From the NCBI RefSeq assembly GCF_937910895.1, contig NZ_CALEMI010000087.1, positions 1 to 47,397 of the forward strand: a DNA stretch of 47,397 nucleotides, written 5' to 3'. The position numbers and the translations under genes are program-made. This DNA is from an uncultured Dokdonia sp. GTDB taxonomy: Bacteria > Bacteroidota > Bacteroidia > Flavobacteriales > Flavobacteriaceae. Below the pieces are notes generated by a model, which saw nothing but the letters and a program-made list of their open reading frames with translations, did not search any database and was not told the origin of the DNA. Below, one piece after another: positions 1-7,805 of the stretch (position 1 is its first letter; the number at the start of each line of letters is the position of its first letter).

Positions 1-119
1 GATTGGTGTAAAGAGCGATTGAAAAGATGGATTGCTAACCGCCGTATACGAGACCCGTACGTACGGTGGTGTGAGAGGTGCATTCCGTTCCTAGCTAGGG
101 ACGGAACCACCTACTCGAT
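1..119 (+). ncRNA. Group II intron, 3' end (domains V and VI), cut by window edge
   Basis: Positions 36-75 fold as a domain V hairpin: ACCGCCGTA pairs with TACGGTGGT around an inner ACG/CGT stem, and the triad position reads CGC. Domain VI follows, with a TTCCGTTCCT/AGGGACGGAA stem at about 84-107 and an outer GGTG/CACC pairing, ending in CTACTCGAT. Introns of this family splice or retrohome at this 3' end. The rest of the intron and any reverse transcriptase lie outside the window. The intron boundary falls on the stop codon of the next gene. Confidence 0.85.
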
Positions 120-793
120 TAGCTTTTAGTGCTTATTTCTCTTAATGTTAATACGTCTTTTTTTATTCCATTGGTCTCAATAGAAATCACTCTGCAATGT
201 TTGTTGGCAGGATTTTCTACCACAGAAATTTCTTCAAGTTCAACTTCCGTTATATTTCTAGTGCACATTTCTCCATTATATAACTTTCCTTTTATATGGT
301 CACAATCTCCATAATCGGATTTGCAAATTGAACAGTGGCTTTGCTTTACAAAACCACCATAACTATTAAAAATCATTTTTGGAAATAGAGTTTTCTCATA
401 ACTATGTAGTCGATTTAAATAATGTTCTAAATGGTCGCTTTCAAATGGATAATTTCTAATTACAGTTCCTAAATGTACTTGACAATCAACAAGAATGTCC
501 CAAGCTTGTGCCATTTCATCCTCTTTTAGGCTAACTAGCATTTTTAATTCGCTCTGAATTATCATTGCTAAACGCTCAAAACAATAAATGAGATTGGCTT
601 CATTACCGTTGTTCTTTTCAGCAAACTCTTTCCTTTGAACTGATAGTTTATCTATATAGGTTTGTAAATTGTCTATTTCCTCCTTTTGAAGCTCAATTCC
701 AACAGTGAAAAACGTCTTTTTTTGAGCTTCATCGATTACCTCATTATAATCTCGAATTAGTTCATTTGGATTTATAAGATATGCTTTTGTCAT
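119..793 (-). CDS. Hypothetical protein with C-terminal Cys/His cluster
   Basis: This 224-aa protein is not a family I recognise. The N-terminal two thirds is helical and charged. At about 153-178 there is a cluster CSIC...DCDHIKGK.YNGEMC that could bind zinc, followed by a short beta-rich segment containing VENPANKHCRV. Its ATG overlaps the stop of the upstream gene (ATGA), so the two are co-translated. The TAA stop uses the last bases of the group II intron, so the original C-terminus may have been shortened by intron insertion. The VENPAN segment loosely recalls the end of phage prohead-protease domains, but nothing else supports that. Confidence 0.7.
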   Translation of the reverse strand: MTKAYLINPNELIRDYNEVIDEAQKKTFFTVGIELQKEEIDNLQTYIDKLSVQRKEFAEKNNGNEANLIYCFERLAMIIQSELKMLVSLKEDEMAQAWDILVDCQVHLGTVIRNYPFESDHLEHYLNRLHSYEKTLFPKMIFNSYGGFVKQSHCSICKSDYGDCDHIKGKLYNGEMCTRNITEVELEEISVVENPANKHCRVISIETNGIKKDVLTLREISTKS

Positions 794-1269
794 TTTAGTG
801 ATTTAATGATTTCAGTCAAATCTTTTATGCCTTCTGAATCTCCTTCGTATGATATTTTTTTAACCGTCTTTTTTTTATGAGTTTCTACATAAATATCAAG
901 CTTCACTTTTTTCTTTCCAATAGTGCCTTTAAAAAAGTCTTTACAATATTCTGATGCAACATTAATCGCTATTGCAATTAGGTGTTGATTTTCAGACAAC
1001 ATTGATAAGCTTATAAATATTGCTGGTCCATAATAGTCAGCACTTTTTCTACTGCGATAGATTGAAGAGTCAGAATTTAATTCGGTTGCTCCAAGATTAT
1101 TAAGTCTAAACACTTTTTTAAAATCCGTTGTAGAGTCTGCAAATATAAAATCTGATTTATTACTTACTTCAGATATGTTTTCTGGTAGAAAAGTAAGAGA
1201 TTCAGGAATCTCAATTTCCAATTCACTTAATTTCTCTAACAGGTTTGATTCTTCTATTTTGTAGTTCAT
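790..1269 (-). CDS. Hypothetical protein, first gene of a two-gene operon
   Basis: This 159-aa soluble protein has a mixed alpha/beta composition and a basic C-terminal part (KKKVKLDIYVETHKKKTVKK). There is no signal peptide, membrane segment or motif that I recognise. It ends with an ATGA overlap into the 224-aa gene. A perfect 26-bp palindrome lies 44 bp upstream of its start and may be the operator or an upstream transcription barrier. A defence or toxin-type pair is possible given the accessory context, but the sequence does not show it. Confidence 0.65.
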   Translation of the reverse strand: MNYKIEESNLLEKLSELEIEIPESLTFLPENISEVSNKSDFIFADSTTDFKKVFRLNNLGATELNSDSSIYRSRKSADYYGPAIFISLSMLSENQHLIAIAINVASEYCKDFFKGTIGKKKVKLDIYVETHKKKTVKKISYEGDSEGIKDLTEIIKSLK

Positions 1270-1312
1270 ATTTTAAATTCAGACGGAATGTTTTTGCATT
1301 AAAGCTAACAAA

Positions 1313-1338
1313 GATATAATAGCAATTGCTATTATATC
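1313..1338. promoter_or_regulatory. Perfect 26-bp palindrome upstream of the 159-aa gene
   Basis: GATATAATAG is followed by CAATTG and then CTATTATATC, so both arms match exactly. It sits just upstream of the minus-strand two-gene operon. It could be a dimeric repressor site or a hairpin in RNA from either strand; there is no T-run. Confidence 0.45.
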
Positions 1339-1741
1339 CTATATACTCACTATAAATTCAAAGGTATTTTATTGATTTGTAATATTCTACAATCATTCGA
1401 ATATATGTTTATATTAATTTGGAACTGCAAATAATAAGGTTTAAGTATATCTCAAGTCAACACATTTGCTAAAGATGAGTATAGAGGTCATGTCTTATTT
1501 AGTATAAAGTATATAACTGATATATTCAGTGTAAACCATATTATTTGATTTTATTTTAAAAGGAATATGAATTTAAAATCCGACATGATTGTATTTGTTG
1601 TTAATCTGGACGAAATTTAAAGATTGCTTTTCTTTACTTTTTAGTCTTATAACCATTCAAATAGTATTAGTAAAGCTAGTTAGAATTAAGTTTATATCTT
1701 GAACTAAAAAGTTCGATATTTGTCCCGTTCCTGCTACTACT

Positions 1742-1774
1742 AACAACCTTTTGATATTCAAGAGGTTGTTTTTG
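1742..1774 (+). terminator. Rho-independent terminator-like hairpin
   Basis: AACAACCTT pairs with AAGAGGTTGTT across a 9-nt loop and is followed by a T-rich run (TTTGTTTT). It lies directly downstream of the GC-richer patch at 1721-1739. Confidence 0.55.
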
Positions 1775-1818
1775 TTTTCGGGTGTTTTGTAATGCTTCAG
1801 AATAAAGAAATTTGCTCA

Positions 1819-1856
1819 GACGTAGGGTTTGACGTAGGGTTTTGACGTAGGGTTTT
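1819..1856. repeat. Short tandem repeat, three copies of GACGTAGGGTTTT
   Basis: Copies start at 1819, 1831 and 1844; the first lacks one T. The array is non-coding. Confidence 0.85.
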
Positions 1857-1942
1857 CATACTTTTTGACATATTTATAGTGTATTATATCTCATTACTTT
1901 GAACTAAAAAACAATAAGATTTTTTAATAATTGTAGTGGGAT

Positions 1943-2449
1943 TTATTTATTATCTGATGAACTCTTGGACTTAGAATTTGGGAAAGATTCTGAAAACTCT
2001 TTCACAAAAACTTCAAAGAGGTCACTCTTTAATGATTTATTAAGTTCTCTCAAAGAATCTTTTGTTGCATTTAATCTTCTTATTTCTAAATTCTTTTGTT
2101 CTTCGCTAATTTTATATATGCTATTTATGCTGTCGAGACTTCTAGCATTTTTAATTTTGATACTGTCAATTGTTTTATAGAATGATTCGGTTTTTATTTG
2201 TAAAAGCTGTTCTTTTAATTCAATAGTTTTAAGTTGAGAACTCAATAATCCTGTAGAGATTGTTATGATGATTGTAGGTATTCCAATTAGACCTGTGATT
2301 ATTGTTCCAAGATAAGAAGGTTTTTGCCACCACTTTTTTTCTAACTCAATAACTTCTGCTTTAATTTTCCTAAGTTCAAAACTTTGTTTCACGTTTTGAA
2401 AATCTTTTTTCTGTTCAGGATTGCTAGTATTTTCAGATTCTTCGCCCAT
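1943..2449 (-). CDS. Membrane protein with coiled coil, unknown function
   Basis: This 168-aa protein has a charged N-terminus, a segment beginning WWQKPSYLG, one hydrophobic stretch at about 47-70 (GTIITGLIGIPTIIITISTG), and a long heptad-like region at about 75-150 rich in K, E, L, I and S. It is probably a single-pass inner membrane protein with a cytoplasmic or periplasmic coiled coil. I do not recognise the family. It stands alone, with gaps of more than 500 bp on both sides. Confidence 0.7.
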   Translation of the reverse strand: MGEESENTSNPEQKKDFQNVKQSFELRKIKAEVIELEKKWWQKPSYLGTIITGLIGIPTIIITISTGLLSSQLKTIELKEQLLQIKTESFYKTIDSIKIKNARSLDSINSIYKISEEQKNLEIRRLNATKDSLRELNKSLKSDLFEVFVKEFSESFPNSKSKSSSDNK

Positions 2450-2987
2450 AAAAATAAGTAAGATGTTCTATATTCTAGGTTAACTGTTTAAAATTGACTT
2501 TTTTCGTATATATTTTTATAAAAAGCTCTTATAAATGTAGTGAAACAATATGATATTCAGTAGTATATGCTTATCTTATTTAAAATAATAAATATTTACA
2601 GCAAAATTATCTAAAAGAAAATATAAGTCTAAGATATATTTATACCTTTTGAGAACTTAATAAATTTTTCTTACTGAAATAACCGTATATTTATGATATA
2701 TAAGTACTTAGATTTTTAAAAATAACAATCCCTTATATATCTGGTGCTTACAAAGTATTTTTTTAATATGTGTGGTTTATCCGTAAAAAATATGTGGTAT
2801 TATTTGTGCAAAACTGTTGGTAAACTATTGATATTTAAACCTTTTGATTTTTTTATTTATTATTTCTTTAGTACATTAGCGAAGTATTCTTGCAAGAATA
2901 GTTTAATCTTGATGTTATTTAATTTGTAATATTAAAGATTTGAATACAAAAATTAATTAAGGGGAAACAATTTTAAATCAAAACCAA
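2450..2987. other. Gene-free AT-rich interval
   Basis: The only reading frame of note here, 61 codons from 2744, is Phe/Tyr-rich and has no coding-like composition, so I do not call it. The promoter of the lipoprotein gene at 2988 should lie in the last 100 bp; I see no clear Bacteroidota -7 box. Confidence 0.5.
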
Positions 2988-3455
2988 ATGAAAAACAAAT
3001 TTTTATTTTCAATAGCATCTATTGTGTTATTTTTAGTGTCTTGCTCTTCGGAAGAGGAAGTAATTAATGAAAGTTCTAATCTAACTTTAAATACTGCAAT
3101 AGAAGAAATAATTAATCAATCTCAAGATATTAACCAACCTGTAGATTTTGAAATCTCTTTTTTAGATGATGGAATGGTGCGACTAAGTGAAGCTAATAAA
3201 TTAGAGGATTCTTTCGTTTCTGATTTCTCAAAAGGATTTAGTTCGGTATCAACTAATAAATCGTCTCAACGAACTGTGACAGTATGTTGTACAGTTGATG
3301 GAGAAGATCAAGGTTGCACGGAATGTGGTGATAACGATGGTGGCTGTGTTGGATCTGCTATACGAAAATGTTTAGATGACGATGGGTGTGCCGAAGTTTG
3401 TAATCAGCGTATTCGATATATGCCATCTTTAAATACATTTTATTTGCTTAAGTAA
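2988..3455 (+). CDS. Small Cys-rich surface lipoprotein
   Basis: This 155-aa protein has a lipoprotein signal peptide with lipobox LVSC (lipidated Cys about residue 19). It is followed by SSEEE, an acidic run of the kind that exports Bacteroidota lipoproteins to the cell surface. The C-terminal 60 residues carry ten or more Cys in pairs (VCCTVDGEDQGCTECG, then CVGS, KCLDDDGCAEVC), suggesting a disulfide-bonded or metal-binding module. I do not recognise the family. A strong hairpin terminator follows at 3493, so the gene is monocistronic. Confidence 0.8.
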   Translation: MKNKFLFSIASIVLFLVSCSSEEEVINESSNLTLNTAIEEIINQSQDINQPVDFEISFLDDGMVRLSEANKLEDSFVSDFSKGFSSVSTNKSSQRTVTVCCTVDGEDQGCTECGDNDGGCVGSAIRKCLDDDGCAEVCNQRIRYMPSLNTFYLLK

Positions 3456-3492
3456 GTAACTCATTTACAGACTAGAAAATTTTCAATAAAGG

Positions 3493-3529
3493 AAATATCC
3501 ACTTAACATAAAATGTTAAGTGGATATTT
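3493..3529. terminator. Strong bidirectional terminator between convergent genes
   Basis: A perfect 17-bp stem (AAATATCCACTTAACAT and its complement) with a 3-nt loop is followed by TTTTTGG. It ends the lipoprotein gene on the + strand and the integrase operon on the - strand. Confidence 0.85.
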
Positions 3530-3565
3530 TTTTGGTTTAAGAACATTTTAAATGTTTTTAAAGTT

Positions 3566-4939
3566 TTAGGATTTGAATAACTTAAATTTCTTCTGCGCAT
3601 TAGCTATTATTCTTTGATCAACATAATTTTTATCTATCACCTGATCAGAAGCATGAGAGGTTAAATCTCCTGTTTCCGATCCCATGGCTAGTTTCATATA
3701 ACTAATGTAGGTTTTTCTTAGATGTTTAAATTGAATACTTTTACCTGTTTCTAATAATTTATAGAAATGAGAAAATCCTTTTGACATTTGCTCCATAAGA
3801 ACGTTGGGACTTGTTTCTCTATTCATATCTAACAAATATCCATTAGTATCCTTCTTTTCTTTAAATCCTAAGCGATTCAATAATTCCATAAGGTCAACTG
3901 TTATTGGAATAATCTTAGGAGGCACATCATCATTAAATCCTATTCCTTTGCCTCGTTCTACTTTTAAGTTAGGTACTTCCAAATAACTTGGTTCTGAATT
4001 TACATATTTTACCATATTCCATTTAAGAATAATAATTTCTTCTCTTCTTCCTCCTGTGTGTAACCCTAACTCAATAGCTGATTTTAACCATGGCTTATAT
4101 CTATTTCTTTTTGTTTTTTTATCTTTTCCCTCATAAGAAATACCATTTTCAGGGTTTATAGCTTTTAATAGTGCCTTATATTCTGGCATAGTAATAGAAT
4201 CATTCCGCTTATTAACTGTTCTATTTCTAGCTTTAGAAAATGGATTATTCATGTTAAGCTCAAATTCCATAATAGCCCACGCAAAAAAGCTTCTAAGTAC
4301 TCCTATTTTATTGTTATAAGTTTTATTAGCATATTGTTTTTCATTTAATAGATAGGAATGGAAATAACCCACATGATCATCATTTATTTGAAGCATTCGT
4401 AGAAGTTTTTTCTTTATACCTTTTTTCTTTAAGGCTTCATTAAACTGCATTAAAGATTTAGCCACTTCCTTAACGTGTTTCTCGGTTCGTTCTTTTTTAA
4501 GATGATCCGCTACATTGACATTTTCTAAAAAGAGAATGTAAGCAGATTGCGCAGATGCTAAATACACATGAATATGCATTTGTTTTTTAGGAATTAACGG
4601 CACGTTTACATCTAGTACTTTATCTTTTACTTCCTTTTCAAAAGCTATTGCTTCGAGAACAGCATCATTATAGGTCTCTGCTTTTAGTGTTCTACTGATG
4701 GTTCCTTTAGCGGTTCCTGGTATATGCACTCTGGCTTTAAAGACGTGCTTATCGATAGATTTACATCGGGTATAACTATGTCCTGATACACCACAGGTAG
4801 CGTGTTTTTGTTTTGTTTTTCCATCTACCTCAAGGGTTTGCTCTGTCCATGTAAAATACTTTTTACATTTATTATTCGCACAATAAATCATGAGTCCTTT
4901 GTGCTTTTTGTTTCTAGTGGGCAATTTTTTCTTTGTCAT
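3566..4939 (-). CDS. int: Tyrosine recombinase (element integrase)
   Basis: This 457-aa site-specific recombinase of the phage/conjugative-transposon integrase family would integrate and excise the element. An N-terminal zinc-finger-like patch has Cys at about 20, 25, 49 and 59. A SAM-like core-binding domain spans about 120-240. In the catalytic domain the first Arg lies in HTGGRREE (about 298), the box II region reads FKHLRKT (about 404-410), and the last His and nucleophilic Tyr lie in HASDQVIDKNY (H429, Y439). The excisionase-like gene starts 3 bp upstream. It sits at the left edge of the element, as integrases usually do. I could not identify att sites by eye. Confidence 0.93.
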   Translation of the reverse strand: MTKKKLPTRNKKHKGLMIYCANNKCKKYFTWTEQTLEVDGKTKQKHATCGVSGHSYTRCKSIDKHVFKARVHIPGTAKGTISRTLKAETYNDAVLEAIAFEKEVKDKVLDVNVPLIPKKQMHIHVYLASAQSAYILFLENVNVADHLKKERTEKHVKEVAKSLMQFNEALKKKGIKKKLLRMLQINDDHVGYFHSYLLNEKQYANKTYNNKIGVLRSFFAWAIMEFELNMNNPFSKARNRTVNKRNDSITMPEYKALLKAINPENGISYEGKDKKTKRNRYKPWLKSAIELGLHTGGRREEIIILKWNMVKYVNSEPSYLEVPNLKVERGKGIGFNDDVPPKIIPITVDLMELLNRLGFKEKKDTNGYLLDMNRETSPNVLMEQMSKGFSHFYKLLETGKSIQFKHLRKTYISYMKLAMGSETGDLTSHASDQVIDKNYVDQRIIANAQKKFKLFKS

Positions 4940-4942
4940 CGT

Positions 4943-5302
4943 TTATCCCTTTAGAAATTTAGCAGCAAGGCTAGACTTTTGTTCAACTTCCTTTATTAAA
5001 ATGGATTCATACCGCTTGGTAGGTATAAACTCATCATCTAATAGTAATAAATACCCTAAACGATCGTCATCCTGATAACAGGTGTAAAGTTCTTCCCATT
5101 TTTCTGGATATTTCTGTTTTAACTCTTTGACAAGTGATTTATCAATTTCCATATCGACCATAAATCGATGGACTACTTTTTTACCCGCAATAGTTTGGGT
5201 AGGAATGTGATGATCGCTTAACCATTTAATAATGGTTCGTTGATCTGTAATGGGTAGAATGTTTCTTAACTCTTTTAACTCATAGAATTTATTATTTTCC
5301 AT
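4943..5302 (-). CDS. Excisionase-like / helix-turn-helix DNA-binding protein
   Basis: This 119-aa protein has an N-terminal winged-HTH-like segment (LRNILPITDQRTIIKWLSDH, then IPTQTIAGKKVVHRF) that resembles the MerR/excisionase fold used for DNA bending at att sites. A helical tail follows. It is encoded immediately upstream of the integrase with a 3-bp gap, so it belongs to the same operon. An Xis-type directionality factor is the likely role; a simple repressor is possible. Confidence 0.7.
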   Translation of the reverse strand: MENNKFYELKELRNILPITDQRTIIKWLSDHHIPTQTIAGKKVVHRFMVDMEIDKSLVKELKQKYPEKWEELYTCYQDDDRLGYLLLLDDEFIPTKRYESILIKEVEQKSSLAAKFLKG

Positions 5303-5470
5303 AACAACTGAATTATAATACTGTGCAGGTTTCAGTATATGGATTAGTATTATAGGGTCATAAAATCCCCTTTCGATATGTACTAATAAAAGTGATATGA
5401 AATCACTCTTATTTTTAAGTACCTATCAAAGCTAAGAAACGCTTAAATACACTGTGTAGTTAATTCTGCG

Positions 5471-5536
5471 TCACAAAAGCGACACCACTTGGATATCAAA
5501 ACGATACTACGTACATATCAAAGCGATAGTACTTTT
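5471..5536 (+). promoter_or_regulatory. Array of three 22-bp direct repeats (left array)
   Basis: Units start at 5471, 5493 and 5515 and share the core ATATCAAARCGWYACA. The R-C-G positions fall at 5479, 5501 and 5523, exactly 22 bp apart, so every unit presents the same DNA face. The array lies just past the 3' end of the XRE-type regulator gene and upstream of the excisionase/integrase operon. It could be an operator, integrase arm sites or replication iterons. Confidence 0.8.
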
Positions 5537-5538
5537 CT

Positions 5539-6000
5539 TTACTGAGATTTAACTTTCTTGTTTTCAGATAACTTACGGTTCTGTTCTAATAGAGTCATCA
5601 TTTGCTCGTAGAGTTTCATAGTGAGTCCAAGGGCATTATAGTTGTTTTTATTAATAATGCGTAAATGGTCATCAGATACGTTTAAAATTACTTGGTTATT
5701 AGTTGCTGAATCTTGCAATACTTCAGGGTAGTAATTAATTTCAAAACCATCATAGAAGATATAATTCATATCAATTTTAAAATGTAAGGCAAGGTTCATA
5801 AGGGCATCCATAGGAATTCGTTTTCGCATTCCATTTTTAAGTTTTGAGAATATAGTTCGATCAGAAGGGTAGATAATATTTGATATTGCAATATCTGTTT
5901 TGGGTTCTACCTTTAACAATCTGTTAGTTTCTTTAATTTCTTCGATTACTTCTAAAAATTTAATAGTTTCTGGATAAATAGTTGGTGGTGGTGGTGGCAT
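5539..6000 (-). CDS. XRE/CI-like transcriptional regulator
   Basis: This 153-aa protein opens with MPPPPPT. A helix-turn-helix follows at about 40-85 (SDRTIFSKLKNGMRKRIPMDALMNLALHF), matching the lambda-repressor-like pattern in which the recognition helix precedes a MDALMNLA helix. The C-terminal half is unassigned, with a final amphipathic helix that may dimerise. It is the natural candidate for the element's master repressor: it is flanked on both sides by arrays of the same 22-bp repeat and divergent from the HTH gene at 6323. Binding to those repeats is inference. Confidence 0.75.
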   Translation of the reverse strand: MPPPPPTIYPETIKFLEVIEEIKETNRLLKVEPKTDIAISNIIYPSDRTIFSKLKNGMRKRIPMDALMNLALHFKIDMNYIFYDGFEINYYPEVLQDSATNNQVILNVSDDHLRIINKNNYNALGLTMKLYEQMMTLLEQNRKLSENKKVKSQ

Positions 6001-6083
6001 AGGGAAGTTGGTAGTTTTAGTTATACATTTGATTATGTGAATATAAGATATTAAAATTAGTATATTATTAAGTTATAACTGCG

Positions 6084-6149
6084 ATATCAAAACGTCACAA
6101 CTTACACACCAAAGCGTTACAACTTGGTTAACAAAGCATCATAACTAAG
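6084..6149 (+). promoter_or_regulatory. Array of three 22-bp direct repeats (right array)
   Basis: Units start at 6084, 6106 and 6128 and have the same core as the left array; the conserved R-C positions fall at 6092, 6114 and 6136. An extra half-site (CTGCGATATC) lies one 11-bp turn ahead of the first unit and recurs at about 6167. The array lies upstream of the regulator start codon and so covers its promoter region. Confidence 0.8.
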
Positions 6150-6240
6150 TTAATTCTAATTCAATTCTGCGATATCATAGTTTTTATGAAACTTATTTTG
6201 TTACTTTATTATCAAATAATATACGAATATTAGCAAATTA

Positions 6241-6258
6241 TTTGTTATATATAACAAA
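6241..6258. promoter_or_regulatory. Perfect 18-bp palindrome, candidate operator
   Basis: TTTGTTATA and its exact reverse complement abut without a spacer. It lies 65 bp upstream of the HTH gene at 6323, in the divergent promoter region. Confidence 0.5.
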
Positions 6259-6322
6259 TATGGCAAAATATTTGAGTTATATTTTAAAAAATTGCACCAC
6301 GTTATGAAAAATCCATTGAAGT

Positions 6323-6577
6323 ATGAATCAGAAAAGAATCTCAGAAGTCGTAGAGACTATGTTTGGTCTTTACGAAAAACCCATTGAAGTCCTTAAAAAA
6401 GAAACAGGCACATCACGATCCATAATCTCAAAGTTCTTCAACAATAAAAGAATCAAGGCTTTTACAAGAAATTTTCTCTACAGGGCTTGTATTGCTTTAG
6501 TTGCAAAGAAACTTGACGAACAAGAAGCGTTAGACAAAAGGTTTGATATGCTCTTAAAACGGTATAAAAGCCGTTAA
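6323..6577 (+). CDS. Small helix-turn-helix protein
   Basis: This 84-aa basic protein has an HTH-like segment at about 22-45 (EVLKKETGTSRSIISKFFNN), where the second helix resembles an XRE recognition helix. It is the first rightward gene of the element and diverges from the XRE regulator with the palindrome and the repeat array between them. By position it resembles a Cro-like or early activator protein. Target and function are not shown. Confidence 0.65.
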   Translation: MNQKRISEVVETMFGLYEKPIEVLKKETGTSRSIISKFFNNKRIKAFTRNFLYRACIALVAKKLDEQEALDKRFDMLLKRYKSR

Positions 6578-7070
6578 GATTATTATACATTCTAGCGAAC
6601 TGCACCACACACGCCAAGAATATCTCCTAAACATTTATTTACAATACGCAGAACTAATAGGAATAAGTTTTTACTTATACCAAGTCCTCCTTATGTCTTT
6701 GAAAATATATAGTGGTTACTTAAAAAAGCATAATAGGAACTTCAGTTACTAACCTAGAAGTATGAACAATACATCTATATATACCAATGAAAAAATAAAC
6801 TCATTTATGTCTCTGATTTTAGTTAAAACAATTTAAGAGGTAGACTTTAGTGGAAAAGTGCAAAAACAAGACTCATGGCTAGCTGGCGCGCAGGTTTTAA
6901 GTTAAGTAGTGTGAGTCTTGAAGCACGACTGTTAAAAAGTGAGGTGTATTCATTATAAGAGCCTATTTAACATTCGCACTACAAAGATGTATTGTGTTAA
7001 TAATAAAGATAAGAGGCACTCTTTATTTTAAAGGGTTAGAATTAATTATTTCATTAAAGACAATAAAAGT
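6578..7070. other. Gene-free interval with a structured segment
   Basis: No coding frame is supported. The main feature is the long-range inverted repeat at 6858-6926, listed separately. The sequence just before 7071 should hold the promoter of the early genes, but I see no convincing box. Confidence 0.45.
6858..6926 (+). other. Structured element: two nested inverted repeats around a GC-rich loop
   Basis: GTGC (6858) pairs with GCAC (6923), and CAAGACTCA (6867) pairs perfectly with TGAGTCTTG (6912). They enclose 36 nt that include the unusually GC-rich TAGCTGGCGCGCAGG. It could be a small RNA, a 5' leader structure, a single-strand origin or a recombination site. Confidence 0.5.
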
Positions 7071-7526
7071 ATGACAGTTTTCAAAAAAAGTATTTCAAAC
7101 AAGCTTAAAGGTATTTTCGGGGATTCTTTATCCGAAGAAGATCGCATGACACAGCATTTTATAAATCATTCAAATTCTCTAGTGAGAAAGTCGCATCATC
7201 ACGGCATGGTCTCATTGCAAATCTTACAAAGATCGGAAGAACTATCTGCTATATTATATAAAGGAAATAATCAGATTAAAACAATTTCGTTAGATGAAAT
7301 TCCCTTGTTTTTCACTAATGGATTTACAGCAAGTTTTATCGGAAAATCTTTGGTTGAGCAAAAGTTAAAAAATTACTTTAAAAGTTTAGAAGTCGTTTCC
7401 TGTTCAAAAACCATGAGAATCCAAATGGTTATAGATGAAAAAGAAAAGGTAAGAATATATACTTGTGGTACAATAGGTGTTAATGAAGTATCATTAAGTG
7501 AATTTATTACATTTTTTAAATCGTAG
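7071..7526 (+). CDS. Hypothetical early protein
   Basis: This 151-aa protein has no signal peptide or membrane span. The N-terminus is basic (KKSISNKLKGIFG); the remainder alternates predicted strands and helices. I do not recognise it. It heads a short rightward group with the 82-aa gene that starts 5 bp after its stop. Confidence 0.6.
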   Translation: MTVFKKSISNKLKGIFGDSLSEEDRMTQHFINHSNSLVRKSHHHGMVSLQILQRSEELSAILYKGNNQIKTISLDEIPLFFTNGFTASFIGKSLVEQKLKNYFKSLEVVSCSKTMRIQMVIDEKEKVRIYTCGTIGVNEVSLSEFITFFKS

Positions 7527-7530
7527 GATA

Positions 7531-7779
7531 ATGGCAATACGCAAGAAATGGGCAGTTCCAATGGATTCCTATTCTAAAATGATTATTTGGCTGAATAATG
7601 GCAATATCACAACTTTTTACTCGTTAGATTGGAAAAGTAGTCATTCCCACCTCAAAGATAGAGCAACTAGGCTACAAAGATTCAAAAACAAAATTGCTCA
7701 GTACATTCCCAAGGCAAGAGAAATTAAAATTTATGATTTAGTTAGTGAGCGCTTAATTGCTCACTACGAGTCAGATTAA
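7531..7779 (+). CDS. Small basic hypothetical protein
   Basis: The 82-aa protein starts at the ATG just after the previous stop; an upstream in-frame GTG at 7498 would overlap the preceding gene and is less likely. It is rich in K, R, W and S with no recognised domain. It appears translationally linked to the 151-aa gene. Confidence 0.55.
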   Translation: MAIRKKWAVPMDSYSKMIIWLNNGNITTFYSLDWKSSHSHLKDRATRLQRFKNKIAQYIPKAREIKIYDLVSERLIAHYESD

Positions 7780-7805
7780 ATGCTTATGAATTTACATTAA
7801 CACAC

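Larger units (their letters stand above)
1339..1942. other. Gene-free 600-bp interval
   Basis: No ORF is convincing here. The interval is AT-rich and holds a terminator-like hairpin at about 1742-1770, just after a GC-richer patch (TCCCGTTCCTGCTAC) that resembles the 3' end of a structured RNA gene. It also holds a 13-bp tandem repeat at 1819-1856. It may be an old integration scar. Confidence 0.4.

Noticed and set aside
1685-1740. tRNA gene
   Set aside because: GTTCGATAT and a GC-richer 3' patch look tRNA-like, but no cloverleaf can be formed: there is no anticodon arm and the acceptor stem lacks a partner.
2744-2929. 61-codon Phe/Tyr-rich ORF
   Set aside because: The composition is that of translated AT-rich non-coding DNA, with no neighbour coupling.
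5471-6149. CRISPR array
   Set aside because: The repeats are contiguous 22-bp units with no unique spacers and there are no cas genes.
6876-6895. Third copy of the 31-bp GC-rich repeat
   Set aside because: Only a short TGGCGCG match is shared with its reverse complement; the surroundings differ.
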